Origin: Clostridium sp. C2-6-12 | GTDB lineage: Bacteria; Bacillota; Clostridia; Clostridiales; Clostridiaceae | Assembly (NCBI RefSeq): GCF_009928485.1 | Contig: NZ_JAABNP010000002.1 | Coordinates: forward strand, 1 to 64,000 | DNA length: 64,000 bases | Reading direction: 5' to 3' | Part shown: piece by piece, positions 63,508 through 64,000 of the stretch | Layout of the letters: each line of letters opens with the position of its first letter | Position numbering within the stretch: position 1 is the stretch's first letter | Position numbers and translations under genes: made by a program | The notes under the pieces: generated by a model | Seen by the model: the letters and a program-made list of their open reading frames with translations, nothing else | Told to the model about the DNA's origin: nothing | Databases searched by the model: none

Positions 63508-64000
63508 TTATCTTAAGTCTTTTATTGCTATATGATCCATATCATCAAATGTTTGGTTTTCTCCACACATTCCCCAAATAAATGAATAATTTTGTGTTCC
63601 AATACCTGAATGAATTGACCAACTTGGTGAAATTACAGCTTGTTCATTCTTCATGAATATATGTCTTGTTTCTTGACCTTGTCCCATGAAATGTATCACT
63701 GCTTGATCTTCTGGAACTTCAAGGTATAAATAAACTTCCATACGTCTTTCATGAGTATGAGCAGGCATTGTATTCCAACCACTACCTGGTTCTAATATTG
63801 TTAACCCCATTACTAACTGACAGCTATCACAAACTGCTGGATGAACATATTGGTTAATTGTTCTCTTATTCATGTTAACTTCATCACCGCATTTTACCTT
63901 GTTAGCTTTTTCTAAATCTATCTTTACTGTAGGATAAGATTTTAATGCTGGTGCTGAATTAATGTAAAATTTAGCTGGATTCTTTTCATCAGCAGATGTA
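63508..64000 (-). CDS. kduI: 5-keto-4-deoxyuronate isomerase (KduI), C-terminal part
   Basis: The gene runs off the right edge; 164 residues are visible, and the frame stays open from 63508 to 64000. KduI isomerises 5-keto-4-deoxyuronate to 2,5-diketo-3-deoxygluconate. The cupin zinc ligands are seen in [36 protein letters not shown] (His, His, Glu) and [24 protein letters not shown] (His). The full protein has about 275 residues. It is the upstream neighbour of kduD. Confidence 0.95.
   Translation of the reverse strand, partial: TSADEKNPAKFYINSAPALKSYPTVKIDLEKANKVKCGDEVNMNKRTINQYVHPAVCDSCQLVMGLTILEPGSGWNTMPAHTHERRMEVYLYLEVPEDQAVIHFMGQGQETRHIFMKNEQAVISPSWSIHSGIGTQNYSFIWGMCGENQTFDDMDHIAIKDLR

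Overview
The window looks like a chromosomal piece of a low-GC, spore-forming Clostridium sensu stricto, closest in feel to the solventogenic C. beijerinckii group. This is inferred, not searched. The reasons are very AT-rich intergenic DNA, strong AGGAGG-type ribosome sites, an alpha/beta SASP gene, YtaF and YIEGIA sporulation-associated genes, an [FeFe]-hydrogenase, three T-box leaders, and a tRNA-dependent Asn/Gln amidation operon (GatCAB with a short AspRS).

Layout. 1-801: the 5' part of a group IIC intron with the start of its reverse transcriptase, sitting directly behind a transcription terminator. 894-2489: two paralogous Cys-rich proteins and a small Ig/cadherin-like protein, possibly spore-surface proteins. 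2533-5922: pantothenate operon panB-panC-panD led by a Rossmann/DUF2520 oxidoreductase that may supply the missing ketopantoate reductase. 6240-8033: a sugar-binding protein gene split by an IS200-type element. 8239-12493: two GNATs, a CPBP protease, the DUF1659/DUF2922 pair, a spore-photoproduct-lyase-like radical SAM protein and a GyrI-like protein. 12750-15999: MarR, an ArsN/PAT-like acetyltransferase, and an ArsR-ArsC-ACR3 arsenic operon with two visible operators. 16130-18095: a graveyard of AbrB, phage replication and YhcG-like nuclease fragments. 18162-19512: trpS with a Trp T-box. 19581-23075: a lipoprotein with a structured leader, a TcdR/BotR-like sigma factor facing a 37-codon peptide gene, and an MBL-fold hydrolase. 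23087-25023: an [FeFe]-hydrogenase flanked by 71-bp direct repeats and fused to the tail of a lost mgtC copy. 25111-31548: YIEGIA pair, an xdh remnant, DUF421, SASP, an Asn-repeat protein, a CDF transporter, YtaF and MgtC. 31629-39923: SNF2 helicase, ABC-F ATPase, GNAT, PHP and MBL proteins. 40067-42409: ilvBN under a T-box with a probable Val (GUA) specifier. 42533-45807: a 625-residue orphan and an HD-GYP protein. 46031-51309: aspS-gatC-gatA-gatB behind a T-box with a probable Asn (AAC) specifier. 51341-57858: GNAT, three exported hydrolases, a small Cys protein and a chemoreceptor. 57998-64000: pectin/uronate utilisation (GH28, GPH symporter, GH105, KduD, KduI).

How the genes work together. 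The pan operon makes pantothenate. IlvBN supplies the branched-chain precursor from which ketoisovalerate, the PanB substrate, is derived. AspRS plus GatCAB make Asn-tRNA (and Gln-tRNA if needed), and the Asn T-box ties this to uncharged tRNA-Asn. The pectin cluster would cut polygalacturonan and unsaturated oligomers, import the products and isomerise/reduce them toward KDG. Decay is frequent: at least five genes are broken by an IS, frameshifts or deletion junctions. The most open leads are the sigma factor/37-aa peptide locus, the folded leader near 20,764-20,832, the 18-bp-period repeats shared by two distant intergenic regions, and the orphan protein at 42,533-44,410.
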